6,515 nt of DNA from contig QIEW01000308.1 in the NCBI GenBank assembly GCA_003230535.1, positions 1 through 6,515 of the forward strand. Reading direction: 5' to 3'. The notes beneath the pieces were generated by a model. The model saw only the letters and a program-made list of their open reading frames with translations, had not been told where the DNA came from and made no database searches. Positions 1 through 5,984 of the stretch are shown here, one piece after another. Both the position numbers and the translations under genes were made by a program. The first letter of the stretch is position 1. Each line of letters starts with the position of its first letter. Source of the stretch: a bacterium. GTDB taxonomy: Bacteria; SZUA-182; SZUA-191.

Positions 1-2
1 AC

Positions 3-938
3 GGAGCCCCTTATACCATAAATTATACCGGCGGCTCCGTAATCAATGAAGTAAGTCAACGCCTGGGCTTCAATCACCAGGACTATGCCGGCTGGTATGG
101 AGGACGCTGGATGGCTACCGGACAACAGTGCACTTATTATGCGTTATTGCGGCCTAGTATTTCCGCCACTACCCAATATTTTATGGAAGGCGCTACGGCT
201 TCTGTGGAGCTCAGCAGCACTCCAAATGGTAAGGTGGCGGCTGATGCGGTACGTTTCCAGCGCATATTTGATGATGATCCCAGTCAACCTTATAATTTTA
301 GTTCTGCGAGCGGCCCTTGGTTAGACGCTACCTCTACTACTGATAGTTGCAGGACTTGGAGTGATCCTAAGGTTAACCCTAATCAATTGAATATTGGGGG
401 AAGTTTCCTGCTGGCAGAAGAATACGCCCCAAATGATCCTATGTTCTGGAATTGTGGATATGGTGTAGGTCAAACTACTATCAGTTGGGAACCGATATTC
501 CCTATCTCAGGATACTATTATATTTATAATAAAAACCCTCTAGGTCCCGGAAGTAGGTATTTGCCTTTAAATCGTCCCAGCACCGGAACTAAATTTACTA
601 TCGACTCAGCTAGCGGGCGAAAAGTTATGAGCGTGAACCAGGTTTCTTCAAGCCGGTCTTGGCGATCTCTAGGTAGATACTACTTCGACTATGGCAGGTC
701 GGGCCGGATTAAAATTTCCAACGATTCCTGTGTGCCGGATGCGGTCCATTTGGTTGTACAGGCCGTAACCACCTTACATATACTGGTGCGATTAAGTTTA
801 TTTTTGATGGTAAATAGTATATTTTACCATCGTTCTCATTGCTCGTCCCTCCACTCTACCTTCCCATTCTCTGGGGTTAGGTTTATAAACAGTTATGGCT
901 TACACCCATATCTATATGAATGGGTCTATTCACATTAG
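3..938 (+). CDS. Secreted repeat protein with golvesin C-terminal-like domains, 3' part, probably frameshifted near its end
   Basis: The gene is open at the left window edge. The first readable residues (YTINYTGGSVINEVSQR) already match the inside of a golvesin C-terminal-like domain. That domain closes with VELSS..GKVAADAVRF at about residues 68-85, counting from base 3. A second copy follows: W162-EPIFPISGYYYIY at 162-175, then NQ...SW..LGRYYFDYGRSGRIKISNDS at about 212-242. In the family these beta-rich modules are extracellular or cell-surface associated. The SG-YY-Y, NQ, W..LG.YYF and ADAVRF signatures are the basis for the call. After NDSC the literal frame loses all resemblance and runs to a stop at 936-938. 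The other frame instead gives a plausible domain end, TYTGAIKFIFDGK, with a TAG stop at 815-817. Removing one TG from TGTGTG at 729-734 joins the two. I infer that the original gene ended at 817 and that 818-938 is not coding. The protein's overall role cannot be read from this fragment. Confidence 0.72.
   Translation, partial: GAPYTINYTGGSVINEVSQRLGFNHQDYAGWYGGRWMATGQQCTYYALLRPSISATTQYFMEGATASVELSSTPNGKVAADAVRFQRIFDDDPSQPYNFSSASGPWLDATSTTDSCRTWSDPKVNPNQLNIGGSFLLAEEYAPNDPMFWNCGYGVGQTTISWEPIFPISGYYYIYNKNPLGPGSRYLPLNRPSTGTKFTIDSASGRKVMSVNQVSSSRSWRSLGRYYFDYGRSGRIKISNDSCVPDAVHLVVQAVTTLHILVRLSLFLMVNSIFYHRSHCSSLHSTFPFSGVRFINSYGLHPYLYEWVYSH
806..831 (+). terminator. Hairpin over the restored stop codon of the golvesin-domain gene
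   Basis: GATGGTAAA (806-814) and TTTACCATC (823-831) are perfect 9-bp inverted arms around an 8-base loop that contains the TAG at 815-817. No T-tract follows, so it is not a classical intrinsic terminator. It could be a transcript-end hairpin protecting the mRNA. It helps to argue that the true gene end is at 817 rather than 938. Confidence 0.35.
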
Positions 939-1017
939 TATATCCTAAAATCAGGGAACCGGGCAAAGGTTCGCCCCCAGAATAATCTTCAATGATTTCC
1001 CCGCCTGTTACTGAAAG

Positions 1018-1069
1018 CTGGTTTTTTGCAGGAACACTCTATAATATCCTGTCTGCGGTGTGTTATACT
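1018..1069 (+). promoter_or_regulatory. Candidate promoter region for dnaB
   Basis: Two sigma70-type -10 candidates lie in the gap before dnaB. One is a perfect TATAAT at 1040-1045, with only a poor -35 (CTGGTT, 1018-1023, 16-base spacer). The other is an extended -10, TG-T-TATACT, at 1061-1069, which needs no strong -35 and would start RNA near 1076. That gives a leader of about 37 bases. The rest of the 818-1112 gap shows only weak short inverted repeats (904-909/920-925 and 956-960/968-972) and no gene that I can support. Confidence 0.4.
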
Positions 1070-1112
1070 AAAGGTAAACCGGGACATATAAAAGTTAGCC
1101 GTTTTATTTCAA

Positions 1113-2501
1113 ATGAGCAAAAACGATCTATTTCAAAAACTACCCCCCCATACCATAGATGCCGAACGGTTTGTCTTGGGCGCCATCTTACTTGAGAATG
1201 ATGCGTTGCCGAAGATACTTCACTTTTTGAGGGAGGAAGATTTCTATCAGCCGGCCCACCGCAAGATTTTTTCCGCCGTACTTAATTTGTTTGACAAGTC
1301 CGAAGTTATCGATCTGGTAACCTTAACTGAAGAGTTGGAGCGACAAGAAGCTCTGGAAGCCATTGGGGGGGCGGCCTACCTTATGGTTTTGCTGGAAGCC
1401 ACCCCTACTGCGGCAAACGTAGCCTCTCATGCCAGAATTGTCAGGGAGAAAGCGTTGCTGCGGCGGCTAATAAGCAGAGCCACGCAGATAGTTACCGAAA
1501 GTTATGAAGACAAGGAGGATGCCGACCTACTCCTGGATCGGGCGCAGGCGGCTTTATTTGAGCTGTCCGAGGATCGCGTCCGACCGGATTTCTCCTCGAT
1601 GAAAGAGCTGGTTAAGGATAGCTTCCAAATAGTAGAGGAATTATATGATACGAAAAAGGCCATCATCGGTATCCCCACGGGATTTACTCAGTTTGATGAA
1701 ATGACCTCCGGTCTGCATAATTCAGAGCTGATTATAGTCGCTGCCCGACCGTCAATGGGAAAGACCAGCCTGTGCCTGAATATAGCCGTGAATGCGGCCG
1801 TCAAGGCCCACGTTCCGACAGCTATCTTCAGCCTGGAAACTTCCAAAGAGCAATTAGTGATACGGATGCTCTGCTCTGAGGCCCGGGTGAATTCGCACAA
1901 ACTACGCACCGGATATCTTTCAGAAAAAGATTGGCCGGAACTGACCCGGGCGGCCGGTGTGCTCTCTGAGGCGCCTATTTTCATTGATGATACTCCCGGT
2001 ATTTCGGTACTGGAGGTGCGGGCGAAGGCGCGGAGATTGGCCAAGGAACACCGGATTGGACTAATCATGTTGGATTATCTACAGTTGATGAGCGGTCGGG
2101 GCCGAGCTGAGAGTCGCCAGCAGGAAGTATCAGAGATCTCCGGCTCGCTGAAGGCCCTGGCTAAAGAACTGAACGTTCCTGTAATAGCTTTATCCCAGCT
2201 TTCCAGGGCGGTGGAGGTGCGTCGTCATGATGATCGGCGGCCGGTTCTGTCGGATTTACGTGAATCGGGAGCCATAGAACAAGATGCCGACCTGGTGGCT
2301 TTCATTTATCGACCGGAGATATATAAACGCCGCGATAATTTTGCCGAAGGAGAAGAGGATGGAATAGCCGAGATTATTATCGGCAAACAGCGCAACGGCC
2401 CAATAGGCACTGTAAAACTAGCCTTTCTTAAAGAGTTTACCAGATTTGAAAACCTTGATGAATACCAATTGCCACCAGGGGCAACAGAGGAACCTTTCTA
2501 A
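1113..2501 (+). CDS. dnaB: Replicative DNA helicase DnaB
   Basis: This is the hexameric 5'-3' helicase that unwinds DNA at the replication fork and recruits primase. The 462-residue length is normal for the family and no intein is present. The N-terminal domain opens with LPPHTIDAERFVLGAILLEN (about 10-29), the usual DnaB entry motif. The RecA-like ATPase domain starts near residue 185. It has Walker A ARPSMGKTS with K217 and T218, the SLETSKEQL segment, Walker B LIMLDYLQLMSG with D321, then SQLSRAVEVR and SDLRESGAIEQDAD. The arginine-finger motif GKQRNGP (K425, R427) follows. All catalytic motifs are intact, so it should be functional. The start is well bounded: an in-frame TAA lies at 1089-1091 and the next start codon is the ATG at 1113. 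No Shine-Dalgarno precedes it. The following gene is alr, separated by two palindromic structures, so co-transcription is uncertain. Confidence 0.97.
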   Translation: MSKNDLFQKLPPHTIDAERFVLGAILLENDALPKILHFLREEDFYQPAHRKIFSAVLNLFDKSEVIDLVTLTEELERQEALEAIGGAAYLMVLLEATPTAANVASHARIVREKALLRRLISRATQIVTESYEDKEDADLLLDRAQAALFELSEDRVRPDFSSMKELVKDSFQIVEELYDTKKAIIGIPTGFTQFDEMTSGLHNSELIIVAARPSMGKTSLCLNIAVNAAVKAHVPTAIFSLETSKEQLVIRMLCSEARVNSHKLRTGYLSEKDWPELTRAAGVLSEAPIFIDDTPGISVLEVRAKARRLAKEHRIGLIMLDYLQLMSGRGRAESRQQEVSEISGSLKALAKELNVPVIALSQLSRAVEVRRHDDRRPVLSDLRESGAIEQDADLVAFIYRPEIYKRRDNFAEGEEDGIAEIIIGKQRNGPIGTVKLAFLKEFTRFENLDEYQLPPGATEEPF

Positions 2502-2509
2502 ATTAGATG

Positions 2510-2592
2510 GCCGGTAACCGATAACCAAACTCCTTTAGCTTGCGGATGGGAGGGTGCAATCTACTCTACAAGGATGAGGTTATGTTACCGGC
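2510..2592. repeat. Long-range inverted repeat just after dnaB
   Basis: GCCGGTAAC (2510-2518) is repeated in inverse at 2584-2592. The pairing continues inward as ATAACC (2521-2526) with GGTTAT (2578-2583) after a 2-base CG bulge, giving 15 pairs. Outside, AATTA (2501-2505) could also pair with TAATT (2594-2598). The loop is about 51 bases (2527-2577). It begins 9 bases after the dnaB stop. No T-tract follows, so it may be an mRNA 3'-end structure, the ends of a small decayed insertion, or a cis-acting RNA element. Confidence 0.55.
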
Positions 2593-2634
2593 TTAATTCT
2601 TGGGGACTTTGAGATTTCAATTATACCGTTTGTA

Positions 2635-2716
2635 GTCATTGCGAGCGACCGGAGGGAGCGAAGCAATCTCGGCGTCCGTGCTCGTGGTTAGATTGCTTCG
2701 CTCCGCTCGCAATGAC
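2635..2716. repeat. REP/MITE-like bulged palindrome
   Basis: The outer arms GTCATTGCGAGCG (2635-2647) and CGCTCGCAATGAC (2704-2716) are perfectly complementary over 13 bp. The inner arms GAGCGAAGCAATCT (2656-2669) and AGATTGCTTCGCTC (2690-2703) are complementary over 14 bp. An 8-base bulge (2648-2655, ACCGGAGG) lies on the left arm only, and the loop is 20 bases. From general knowledge, sequences of this 'cattgcgag...gaagcaatct' type recur as dispersed palindromes in many bacterial genomes. Only one copy is in this window, so being part of a family is inferred. Confidence 0.75.
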
Positions 2717-2739
2717 ACCAGAAACATATTAACTTACTT

Positions 2740-2768
2740 TTGTCGCTTACTATTATATGCGGTATTTT
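2740..2768 (+). promoter_or_regulatory. Weak candidate promoter for alr
   Basis: TTGTCG (2740-2745, 4 of 6 matches to the -35 consensus) is followed after exactly 17 bases by TATTTT (2763-2768, 4 of 6 matches to the -10). This predicts an RNA start about a dozen bases before the ATG at 2788. It would give alr a very short leader without a Shine-Dalgarno. The evidence is only box similarity and spacing. Confidence 0.25.
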
Positions 2769-2787
2769 AATATTGTCTAAGTCCCTT

Positions 2788-3906
2788 ATGTCTTATCCAC
2801 ATCATACCTGGGCGGAGATAGATCTGGCCGCCCTGGCTTACAATCTAAGGCAAGTTCGGGAGCTGGTCGGCGCGGAGCGAAAAATCCTGGCGGTAGTCAA
2901 AGCCCAGGCTTACGGTCATGGAGCCCTTCCGGTAAGCCGGAAACTGCAATCTATCGGGGCAGACCTCCTGGGTGTGGCTAATATTTCCGAGGGGGTGGAG
3001 TTAAGAGAAGCGGGAATCCGGCTTCCCATCCTCCTCTTAAGCGGTCCGATAGAGGGTGCATTAACAGATGTCGTTCGGTGTGGGCTTACTCCGGTAATCT
3101 ATGATTTGGGGACGGCCAGGCGGCTAAACCAAGCCGGGGAAAAAGCCGGACGCACCATCGCGGTACACGTCAAAGTAGATACCGGCATGGGGCGGTTAGG
3201 CTGCCTGCCTGATGAAGCGCCGGAGTTGCTGCGAAAACTCAGGGCTCTTCCCTACTTGGAACCGGAAGGCGTAATGACCCACCTGGCCTGCGCCGAAGCT
3301 AAGGACAGAACCCATACCAAACATCAATTGAGCCGGTTTGACGGGGTGCTGGCCCGGCTTTCGGCTATGGAAATCCGGCCTCCGCTAGCACATTCCGCCA
3401 ACAGCGCCGCTATTTTAAATCATCCGGCAAGCTGGTATGATCTGGTAAGGCCCGGTTTAGTTTTATATGGAGCTTCTCCCGATATTCGGCTGAAAGATAA
3501 AATAAACCTTCGACCTGTGCTTACCGTAAAAACCAGGGTGCTCCAGCTTAAACAACTCCCCCCCGGTTCTGCATTAAGTTACTGCGGCGCTTACATAACC
3601 GCTCGAAAAAGCCGGATTGCCATCCTTCCCTTGGGGTATGCCGATGGATACCCGCGCTGTCTTTCCAATTCCGGTTATGTTCTCATCAAGGGACGGAAAG
3701 CGCCGATTGTGGGACGGGTGTGTATGGATCTGACCTTGGTGGATGTGACCGATTTGCCTCCGGTGGAGGTGGGGGATGAAGTATTGGTAATGGGGAAGGA
3801 TAAGTCCGGAGAACTCCCCGTAGAAGAGGTAGCCCAACTGGCGGGCACCATACCTTACGAACTGCTGTGCGGCATAGGCAATGCCCTGCCTCGGGTCTAC
3901 CAGTAA
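2788..3906 (+). CDS. alr: Alanine racemase
   Basis: A pyridoxal-phosphate enzyme of fold type III that interconverts L- and D-alanine in the cytoplasm, supplying D-Ala for peptidoglycan. From the ATG at 2788 the protein has 372 residues, the family norm, and begins MSYPHHTWAEIDLAAL, the typical Alr N-terminus. The key residues fall where the Geobacillus enzyme has them, within one position. The PLP lysine is K38 in AVVKAQAYGHG. K129 (usually carbamylated) and R136 lie in VKVDTGMGRLG. The second catalytic base is Y265 in LSYCGAY. GYADGYPRCLSN and GRVCMD (M313, D314) follow, and the end IGNALPRVY is typical. An open frame extends upstream to a TTG at 2740, but those 16 hydrophobic residues are not part of the family. 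Oddities are Q instead of N in the usual KANAYGHG, and L instead of Q after CMD. No Shine-Dalgarno is visible. Confidence 0.96.
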   Translation: MSYPHHTWAEIDLAALAYNLRQVRELVGAERKILAVVKAQAYGHGALPVSRKLQSIGADLLGVANISEGVELREAGIRLPILLLSGPIEGALTDVVRCGLTPVIYDLGTARRLNQAGEKAGRTIAVHVKVDTGMGRLGCLPDEAPELLRKLRALPYLEPEGVMTHLACAEAKDRTHTKHQLSRFDGVLARLSAMEIRPPLAHSANSAAILNHPASWYDLVRPGLVLYGASPDIRLKDKINLRPVLTVKTRVLQLKQLPPGSALSYCGAYITARKSRIAILPLGYADGYPRCLSNSGYVLIKGRKAPIVGRVCMDLTLVDVTDLPPVEVGDEVLVMGKDKSGELPVEEVAQLAGTIPYELLCGIGNALPRVYQ

Positions 3907-3963
3907 ATGAGGAGAATAGGGGAGATTAATTCTATAAACGCTGTGCCAATATCACGTCCATTA

Positions 3964-4707
3964 ATGAACATGCACCCCATAATAGGTATCAGTTGCGATT
4001 ACGAACCCGATCCCAAAAGCGGGTCGCGCTTTTTCATCAAGGAGGATTATGTCCATGTAGTGGAGGAGGGAGGCGGGTTACCCATAATTCTCCCCCAATT
4101 GGGGGATGCGTCTCTGGCCGGTGAAATAGTGGATAAAATCCAGGGACTGGTAATATCGGGGGGAGATTTTGACCTGGATCCGGCCTGGTATGGCGAGCAA
4201 TCCCACCCCAAACTGAGACTGCCCAAACCTGAGCGTGCCTTCTGGGAGCAGGCCCTATTGCTTGCGGCCGGTAAGCGAAAGCTGCCGATATTGGGTATCT
4301 GCGGAGGGGAACAGCTCTTAAATGTAGCTTTCGGAGGAGATTTATATCAAGATTTGGGAACCCAGTTTCCCGGAGCACTCTCGCATGAACAAACGGAGGA
4401 TCCCCACCAGCCCAGTCATCTGGTAAAACTAGATCCCAGGTCGCAATTAGGCCGAATTTTGGGAACATCCGAACTTATGGTAAACAGTACTCACCATCAA
4501 GCGATAAAGAACCTAGGGAAGGGGCTCCATCCTGTCGCCTGGGCTCCGGATGGTGTGATAGAGGCGATTGAGGTTCCAAACCGGCCTTTTGTAATCGGTG
4601 TCCAGTGGCACCCGGAAGCTCTCTACAGACAAGAGCCTCTATGGAGGAAGCTGTTCTCATGCCTAGTGAACATTGGCCTAGTGAACATTGCCGGCCGCAA
4701 GGATTAG
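3964..4707 (+). CDS. Class I glutamine amidotransferase-like hydrolase (peptidase C26, PuuD-like gamma-glutamyl hydrolase)
   Basis: It belongs to the gamma-glutamyl hydrolase family (C26) that includes PuuD, which cleaves gamma-glutamyl-GABA. The exact substrate here cannot be told. From the ATG at 3964 (247 residues) the usual start MHPIIGISCDYE is followed by YVHVVEEGGGLPIILP and the LVISGGDFDLDPAWYGE motif. The nucleophile elbow is ILGICGGEQLLNVAFGG (C113), then VNSTHHQAI and IGVQWHPE (H216, E218). The triad is complete. GICGGEQ differs from the commoner GICRGMQ form. The frame is open from an ATG at 3907, directly abutting the alr stop, which would add 19 residues foreign to the family; I therefore prefer 3964 (or 3970). 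Neither start has a well-spaced Shine-Dalgarno. The gene is probably co-transcribed with alr. The last codons carry a 15-bp tandem duplication. Confidence 0.88.
   Translation: MNMHPIIGISCDYEPDPKSGSRFFIKEDYVHVVEEGGGLPIILPQLGDASLAGEIVDKIQGLVISGGDFDLDPAWYGEQSHPKLRLPKPERAFWEQALLLAAGKRKLPILGICGGEQLLNVAFGGDLYQDLGTQFPGALSHEQTEDPHQPSHLVKLDPRSQLGRILGTSELMVNSTHHQAIKNLGKGLHPVAWAPDGVIEAIEVPNRPFVIGVQWHPEALYRQEPLWRKLFSCLVNIGLVNIAGRKD
4661..4690 (+). repeat. Perfect 15-bp tandem duplication at the 3' end of the C26 hydrolase gene
   Basis: GCCTAGTGAACATTG occurs twice head to tail (4661-4675 and 4676-4690). It is a multiple of three, so the frame is kept and the protein reads LVNI-G-LVNI just before its C-terminus. 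The identity is complete, which suggests a recent duplication. Confidence 0.95.
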
Positions 4708-4760
4708 CGATCTATCCAAAATCCTTTTTTACGGACAGGATTATAGGTTTGCGTAAACCT
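4699..4760 (+). terminator. Terminator-like stem-loops after the alr-C26 pair
   Basis: AAGGATT (4699-4705) can pair with AATCCTT (4720-4726), and the stem is followed by a run of T (4725-4730). This is a low-GC intrinsic terminator shape overlapping the stop codon. A second copy of AGGATT (4737-4742) could compete for the same partner. Just after it AGGTTT-GCGT-AAACCT (4745-4760) is a perfect 6-bp hairpin with a tetraloop but no T-tract. Stability is modest, so termination is only plausible. Confidence 0.4.
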
Positions 4761-4791
4761 GATTTATATAATAGCATTTTTTATGAGATTC

Positions 4792-4800
4792 TGGTATAAT
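4792..4800 (+). promoter_or_regulatory. Extended -10 promoter for the 151-residue membrane protein gene
   Basis: TG-G-TATAAT is a perfect -10 hexamer with the extended TGN motif. The 17-base-spaced -35 position (TAGCAT) is poor, as extended -10 promoters tolerate. Predicted RNA start is near 4807, about 68 bases before the ATG at 4875. That leader contains a small GC hairpin, CGCAC (4840-4844) with GTGCG (4852-4856). Confidence 0.5.
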
Positions 4801-4874
4801 GAGACTAATCATAAATTATCCGCTAGCAGAGAACACAAACGCACGGCTCAGGTGCGCTAAGTTCGAATTAGATC

Positions 4875-5330
4875 ATGGATAAGCAGCCAATCAAAGTTAA
4901 TTACTACCGGCCAAATCGTTTACGATTGTTAGGCTTAAGTATCAAGTCCGCCAGGTGGAACTTTTCCCATCTAAAGTTGTTATTAGTTATCTTTACCATA
5001 GCTGTATCAGCGCTGCTGTTCTTACATCAATTACGGCCAGAATATCAACAACTTATTGATTCTCTGGACAAAGTGGCGTTAGCGATTGGGGTGTCTGAAC
5101 CGCCAATGGAAACATCATCAGTCGGGGAGTCTTCCTCTCATCGTATTAATAAGCATGTATTGCATCTGTTTGACATTCCAGCTAAAATCTACCTGGAGCT
5201 TAATAAAGACCCGGCTGAACCGCAAAACAAACCCAATAGCCCATGGCTCTTACAAGGAGTTGCAGACGAATTATCAAAAGATGCGGAAAATAAGAAAACT
5301 ATCAAAAAATGGATAAGATTATTAAAATAA
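4875..5330 (+). CDS. Hypothetical single-pass membrane protein
   Basis: I do not recognise this 151-residue protein. A basic N-terminal stretch (about 1-30, with several R and K) precedes one clear hydrophobic segment, LLLVIFTIAVSALLFL at about 35-50. The remaining 100 or so residues are hydrophilic and charged, ending KKTIKKWIRLLK. By the positive-inside rule the N-terminus is cytoplasmic and the C-terminal part external. There are no cysteines and no recognisable catalytic motif. The start is bounded by an in-frame TAG at 4869-4871, directly ahead of the ATG after one codon. No Shine-Dalgarno is visible. It has its own extended -10 promoter and its last 9 bases overlap the 3' end of the convergent PLD-like remnant. 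It could be a small cell-envelope or division-type bitopic protein, but that is a guess from topology alone. Confidence 0.6.
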   Translation: MDKQPIKVNYYRPNRLRLLGLSIKSARWNFSHLKLLLVIFTIAVSALLFLHQLRPEYQQLIDSLDKVALAIGVSEPPMETSSVGESSSHRINKHVLHLFDIPAKIYLELNKDPAEPQNKPNSPWLLQGVADELSKDAENKKTIKKWIRLLK

Positions 5331-5722
5331 CAGATTGATAGTGAACGTAATTGATGGGTTGAGATATTCATGCGGTTGGAGGTCTGCTTGTTTCCCTTGG
5401 GAAAACCACTTATTTACTACGCGCATAAGGGCGGTTACCTCTTCTACATCATCCAAAAACACTCCAAGTTCAAGATTCTTTTCAAAACCCGGCAGGGTAA
5501 GGTTAGCAGAGGTCATAACGGCGCGGCTTCGGTCTGCTGTTATGTGTACCTTTGCATGAGGATTGCTTACTAATCGCACATCTGCCCCTACTTGCAACCA
5601 TTCGATTGTGGCAATATCACTGGAACCATTGAGAAAATCTCTCAGGTCTCCGACAGTCAAAACACGCCAATGAACAGCCTTTTGTTGCTATACTGATCCA
5701 AAATTTTCTTTTCAAATCCCTC
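5322..5722 (-). pseudogene. Truncated, frameshifted phospholipase D-like (HKD) protein remnant
   Basis: The intact stretch (5660 down to 5322, 112 codons) holds one HKD half-site: H35-A-K37 with D43, then TSANLTLPGFEKNLELGVFLDD with N53. This is the classic PLDc_2-type HxK(x)nD...N active-site block, found in PLD-family nucleases and lipases. Its only start is a TTG (5660-5658) in mid-domain. Upstream on the minus strand another frame continues sensibly, ILDQYSNKRLFIGV, from about 5722 to 5662. The two join as IGV-LTVGDLRDFL if the frame is shifted at the A-run 5659-5662 (TTTT on the minus strand). Stops at 5723-5725 and beyond close both frames. The usual N-terminal half, and in two-domain enzymes the first HKD motif, is absent. 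I read it as a decayed gene end, not a working enzyme. No neighbouring restriction or defence genes are visible. Confidence 0.75.
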
Positions 5723-5725
5723 TTA

Positions 5726-5750
5726 CCCCCGTAGCTTATGGGGGAATTTT
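5726..5750 (+). terminator. GC-rich hairpin upstream of the PLD-like remnant
   Basis: CCCCCGTA (5726-5733) pairs with TATGGGGG (5737-5744), including one G-U pair, around a three-base loop GCT. AATTTT follows on the plus strand. It has the shape of a short intrinsic terminator for plus-strand transcripts, although the T-tract is only four bases. Confidence 0.35.
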
Positions 5751-5794
5751 CCAGCCAAAACCAAGCATAAACAATATCAATTCAAGAACTTACA

Positions 5795-5846
5795 CACCTA
5801 TCGGTGCGGATTTTTTAGGTGGTGGCAGGTTCAGGAAACCTGCCAC
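5795..5846. repeat. Cluster of inverted repeats in the 5723-5984 gap
   Basis: GTGGCAGGTT (5822-5831) and AACCTGCCAC (5837-5846) form a perfect 10-bp stem with a 5-base loop. Just before it CACCTA (5795-5800) can pair either with GGTG (5803-5806, using its CACC) or with TAGGTG (5816-5821), and a run of six T lies at 5811-5816. The stem is not followed by T on either strand. The gap has no open frame that I can support. Confidence 0.55.
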
Positions 5847-5951
5847 TCATTTAGCCTGTCGGGTTTGAGAACCAAGGCAGCACATAAAAATTTATCTGCT
5901 TGTTTTATTGGATATAAAAAGGAAATTACTATACGTTACAAGTTACTATTT

Positions 5952-5979
5952 TTGTTTTATATCGAACTCAGCTTATAAT
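5952..5979 (+). promoter_or_regulatory. Promoter placing the RNA start at the ATG of the membrane protein gene
   Basis: TTGTTT (5952-5957) lies 16 bases before a perfect TATAAT (5974-5979). The -10 box ends five bases before the ATG at 5985, so transcription would begin at or within a couple of bases of the start codon. This predicts a leaderless mRNA, which agrees with the lack of a Shine-Dalgarno. Confidence 0.55.
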
Positions 5980-5984
5980 ACCAA

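Noticed and set aside
818-938. C-terminal tail of the golvesin-domain frame after the likely frameshift
   Set aside because: The translation loses domain character and low-complexity aromatic/serine residues dominate. It is better explained as non-coding.
1688-2068. Open frame on the minus strand inside dnaB
   Set aside because: It lies opposite the fully motif-supported DnaB ATPase domain and resembles no family.
4037-4468. 143-codon minus-strand open frame opposite the C26 hydrolase
   Set aside because: It is antisense to a gene with a complete catalytic triad, and its proline- and arginine-rich translation looks like a shadow.
5335-5573. Two plus-strand open frames across the PLD-like remnant
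   Set aside because: The opposite strand has the HKD motif. These frames have no motif of their own.
5322-5722. PLD-like gene as part of a defence system
   Set aside because: It is truncated and frameshifted, and no helicase, methylase or other defence partner is next to it.
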